A DNA stretch of 6,171 bases from Candidatus Falkowiibacteriota bacterium (GTDB lineage: Bacteria > Patescibacteriota > Patescibacteriia > Patescibacteriales > UBA12465), in assembly GCA_903839955.1 (NCBI GenBank), contig CAIMEI010000173.1:1-6171 (forward strand), written 5' to 3'. Position numbers and translations under genes: made by a program. Below are positions 3,965 through 6,171 of the stretch, one piece after another; within the stretch, counting starts at the first letter, position 1; the number at the start of each line of letters is the position of its first letter. The notes under the pieces were generated by a model. It worked only from the letters and a program-made list of their open reading frames with translations. It searched no databases and was not told where the DNA came from.

Positions 3965-4783
3965 CTAGGCTTCGCTTATCTTCTCCAGACGGGAACGGAA
4001 ATCAGCGAGCTTTTGGTTTTCGGGATTGGCTTCTTCGAGGCGGTGCAAAATGCTCTCCGCCAAAGCGCAATCTTTTTTCATTATACTTAATTCCAAAATT
4101 AAATCAAGATAGCGCGGATTATTGGCCTCCAGCTCCAGTGCTTCGTGCAAATTATCAATGGCTTCCTCCAAATTATCCAGCTGTTTGTTGGCCTGTGCCA
4201 AAGCGAAATAAATTTCTTTTTTGGCCCGATAATCCGCGAAGTCGCTCGGTGTTTTGCGGGACAAAGCCTTGAGGACGTGAAGAAAAGTCTGTTTGGCCTC
4301 CAAGTATTTGCGCAGTTCAAAGTACGCATCACCCAGTTCAACGAAGGCCGGCAAATAGCGGTGGTCCAGAGCAATGGCGGCAATCAATAGTTCCTCGGCT
4401 TTTTCCAGCTCGCCTTTTTTGGCCGATTCCTTGGCTTCACTGAACCAAGCGGCGATTTTTTCTTGGCGCTCAGCGAGGCTCAATTTTTTCTCGCGCAAAT
4501 AGGCATTGCGGGAATGCTCCAGACGTAAGCGTAATTGGTGGAGGAAGGAGCCGAAGCGGCGCTCAAAAAATAAGCGCCAGCGCCCCAAAAGGCCGGCAAC
4601 TTTTTCTAAGTCGCGGTCCAGACGTTTGGCGATAATCTGGTTTTTGAATTTAGCTTCCTTGCGGCCGGGCAAATGTTCCAAATCCAAAAGGGCCAAGGCG
4701 GTGAATTTTTTGGAAACCACCAGAAAGATTACCAAGAGGCAGACTAAAGTTAAAATTAAGGATAAATAAACCCACATAAGCAT
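3965..4783 (-). CDS. Membrane-anchored TPR-repeat protein, 272 aa
   Basis: One N-terminal membrane helix (residues about 4-23) is followed by a basic juxtamembrane stretch (SKKF). A charged helical region, likely coiled coil, spans about 41-110 and is rich in Lys, Arg, Leu and Glu. Tetratricopeptide-like helical pairs follow at about 111-143 (AKKGELEKAEELLIAAIALD), 144-177, 190-223 (ALAQANKQLDNLEEAIDNLH) and 224-257, with the spaced small and aromatic residues of TPR units. TPRs bind other proteins, so a scaffold or assembly role at the membrane is likely; the basic flank after the helix suggests the repeats are cytoplasmic. The partner is unknown. The architecture is frequent in CPR genomes. 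Its ATG overlaps the tpiA stop (TAATG at 4785-4781), indicating translational coupling; Met3 is a possible alternative start. Confidence 0.85.
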   Translation of the reverse strand: MLMWVYLSLILTLVCLLVIFLVVSKKFTALALLDLEHLPGRKEAKFKNQIIAKRLDRDLEKVAGLLGRWRLFFERRFGSFLHQLRLRLEHSRNAYLREKKLSLAERQEKIAAWFSEAKESAKKGELEKAEELLIAAIALDHRYLPAFVELGDAYFELRKYLEAKQTFLHVLKALSRKTPSDFADYRAKKEIYFALAQANKQLDNLEEAIDNLHEALELEANNPRYLDLILELSIMKKDCALAESILHRLEEANPENQKLADFRSRLEKISEA

Positions 4784-5514
4784 TAGAAATTAAGCAAGCG
4801 GCGGAAACGGCGGGCGTCCAGGCTAGCGCCGCCGACAAGCAAGCCTGCGATGGCCGGATACTGCAAATATTCACCGGCATTCTGATCAGTGACACTGCCG
4901 CCATAGATAACGGTGACCCGGGAAAATCCGGCTTTGGCGGCTAAGTTCTTCATCATAGCACAAATTTCCGCCGTTTCAAGCGGCTCTGGGGTGAGTCCGG
5001 AGCCAATTGCCCAGACCGGTTCATAGGCAAAAATCAAAGGACTCTTGACGTGCTTGCTCGGCAAAGGGGCGAGCACTTCTTGAAGCTGTTTCGCCAAAAC
5101 AATCTTGGTTTTTTTCAAGCGGCGCTCGCCGGCAGTTTCGCCCACGCAAATAATGGGAATCAATTTTTCCGCCACTACCTGCTGAATTTTTTGGCTAATG
5201 ACCTTGGCGCCTTCCCCGTTCGCCCGTCGTTCACTGTGGCCGATAATCACATATTTTACCCCGCCCTGTTTCAAAACGGCGGCCGCGACCTCGCCGGTGT
5301 GCGCACCGGGAAGAAAAGCAGAGCAATCTTGGGCGCCCAAAAGAAAAGCACTTTTCTTGAGCCGGTTAGCCATTTCGCCAAGAGCAACGAAATCCGGGCA
5401 AAGCACCGCCGTTAAATTTTTGGCCGGCCGTGAAGCGGCTAACTTTTTGGCCAAAGAACGCGCCTGGGCCAGTGATAGATTAGCTTTCCAATTAGCGATG
5501 ATTATTTTTTTCAT
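4783..5514 (-). CDS. tpiA: Triosephosphate isomerase
   Basis: Interconverts dihydroxyacetone phosphate and glyceraldehyde 3-phosphate in glycolysis, in the cytoplasm, as a (beta/alpha)8 barrel dimer. All catalytic landmarks are present: Asn8 and Lys10 in ANWKAN, His93 in the IGHSERR motif, Glu165 in the YEPVWAIGSG segment that includes the mobile loop 6, and the phosphate-binding YGGSV (204-208) and LVGGASL (226-232) loops. The 243-residue length is slightly short of the usual 250 but complete at both ends. The NWKMN motif reads NWKAN, a tolerated change. The start follows the epimerase stop by 12 bases without a Shine-Dalgarno, and the stop overlaps the TPR gene, so expression is as part of a polycistronic unit whose promoter lies outside the window. 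Confidence 0.97.
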   Translation of the reverse strand: MKKIIIANWKANLSLAQARSLAKKLAASRPAKNLTAVLCPDFVALGEMANRLKKSAFLLGAQDCSAFLPGAHTGEVAAAVLKQGGVKYVIIGHSERRANGEGAKVISQKIQQVVAEKLIPIICVGETAGERRLKKTKIVLAKQLQEVLAPLPSKHVKSPLIFAYEPVWAIGSGLTPEPLETAEICAMMKNLAAKAGFSRVTVIYGGSVTDQNAGEYLQYPAIAGLLVGGASLDARRFRRLLNF

Positions 5515-5526
5515 ATTTTTATGAGA

Positions 5527-6171
5527 TTAGGAGCGAAGTTTGGCCCATTTCAGGGTGAGACTAATCCCCTCTTCCAAGTCAACTTGAGGGACGAAGCCGA
5601 GCATCTGGTGAGCCTTTTGATAACTCAGGCAGGAACGCCGCTGTTCGCCGTCTTTTGCCGGCATTTGATTGTAATCCAGCTTTCCGCCCCTGGCTTTTTC
5701 AATCGCCGCGATTACTTCCAGCAAATTGGTTTCGCGCGCCGTGGAAATATTTAACTCGCCGCAGAATTTTACGGTCAGTGTTTTGATTAATGCATCTACA
5801 ACATCGCCGACATAGACAAAGTCGCGGGTTTGCCGGCCGTCGCCGTTGAGGACGCAGGGTTCGCCGGAAACGGCGCTATCCACAAAAATAGAAACTACCC
5901 CCGCTTCTCCGCCCTTGAATTGGCGCGGCCCGTAAACATTAGCCAAGCGCAAAACGGTATAGTCTTGGCCGTAGACTTTATTATAGTAATGCAAATATTT
6001 TTCCAGCGTTAGCTTGTGGATGCCGTAGGGAGAGAGCGGGTAGGTCGGCGCGTCTTCGGTGGTGGGAATTTTTTCCGCCTCGCCATAAAGCGCCCCGCCA
6101 GTAGAAACGAAAATTATTTTTTTGACGCCCGTTTCGTGGGCGCTTTTAATGACCTGCAGACCGCCCAAAAC
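5527..6171 (-). CDS. NAD-dependent sugar-nucleotide epimerase/dehydratase (GalE-like), N-terminus cut off
   Basis: Extended short-chain dehydrogenase (SDR) family enzyme. The frame runs off the right edge (GTT at 6171, then LGGLQVIKSA), so the N-terminal Rossmann glycine motif and about a third of the protein are missing; TTG at 6168 is not the true start. Counting from that Leu as 1, the catalytic Ser/Thr lies in FVSTGG (about 20-25), and YGIHK (48-52) is the Y-x3-K catalytic pair after SP. ANVYGPRQ (about 76-83) and GDGRQTRDFVYVGDVVDA (about 109-126) are the characteristic nucleotide-sugar and dimer motifs. The pattern fits UDP-glucose 4-epimerase or a related UDP-sugar epimerase for cell-surface glycans; the exact substrate cannot be read. 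It is followed after 12 bases by tpiA in the same unit. Confidence 0.93.
   Translation of the reverse strand, partial: VLGGLQVIKSAHETGVKKIIFVSTGGALYGEAEKIPTTEDAPTYPLSPYGIHKLTLEKYLHYYNKVYGQDYTVLRLANVYGPRQFKGGEAGVVSIFVDSAVSGEPCVLNGDGRQTRDFVYVGDVVDALIKTLTVKFCGELNISTARETNLLEVIAAIEKARGGKLDYNQMPAKDGEQRRSCLSYQKAHQMLGFVPQVDLEEGISLTLKWAKLRS

Noticed and set aside
4145..5524. Several plus-strand open frames of 80-120 codons opposite the TPR and tpiA genes
   Set aside because: They are antisense to well-supported coding sequence, give Arg/Phe-rich low-quality translations and lack starts with ribosome sites.
1..6171. No TGA stop in any of the eight coding regions, hinting at UGA recoding as in Gracilibacteria/SR1
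   Set aside because: Eight stops are too few, and the long recognisable genes (tpiA, epimerase) contain no in-frame TGA at Gly positions, so the standard code fits.

Overview
The window looks like a piece of a Candidate Phyla Radiation (Patescibacteria, probably Parcubacteria-like) genome. The pointers are a small Cys-rich pre-protein ending in two hydrophobic segments of the T4SS-pilin type that is common in these genomes, a membrane-anchored TPR protein typical of them, several starts without a clear Shine-Dalgarno sequence, and a high share of unrecognisable proteins. This placement rests on family resemblance only; no marker phylogeny can be done here. All stop codons read through in the eight coding regions are TAA or TAG, but UGA does not appear to be recoded.

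Layout. At 1-106 there is the open end of a possible plus-strand gene (a codon-aligned antisense reading is also open). At 144-230 lies tRNA-Tyr(GUA) on the minus strand. It is separated from a near-consensus promoter (352-380) by about 110 bases. That spacer repeats the first 14 bases of the tRNA directly downstream of the promoter, then holds a long palindrome and what look like remnants of a second, decayed tRNA-Tyr. From 472 to 3131 three minus-strand genes follow one another: a 235-aa soluble protein, a 452-aa protein with about seven membrane segments and a C-terminal domain predicted outside the cell membrane, and a 157-aa pilin-like secreted/membrane protein. The first two share a perfect consensus promoter (3215-3243) and end at a strong terminator (987-1018). 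The pilin-like gene has its own terminator (424-450).

At 3132-3370 is a divergent intergenic region with a promoter on each strand and a palindrome between them. It drives the minus-strand cluster on one side and an unrecognised 148-aa plus-strand protein (3371-3817) on the other. A long bidirectional terminator (3838-3877) separates that gene from the next minus-strand unit.

From the right edge down to 3880 a tight minus-strand unit runs: NAD-dependent sugar-nucleotide epimerase (N-terminus cut by the window), triosephosphate isomerase (tpiA), a TPR membrane protein whose ATG overlaps the tpiA stop, and tRNA-Thr(GGU) only 12 bases after the TPR stop. The right half is therefore ordinary housekeeping (glycolysis, sugar nucleotides, translation). 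The left half holds the less ordinary items: a rearranged tRNA-Tyr locus and a small envelope cluster with a pilin-like subunit.
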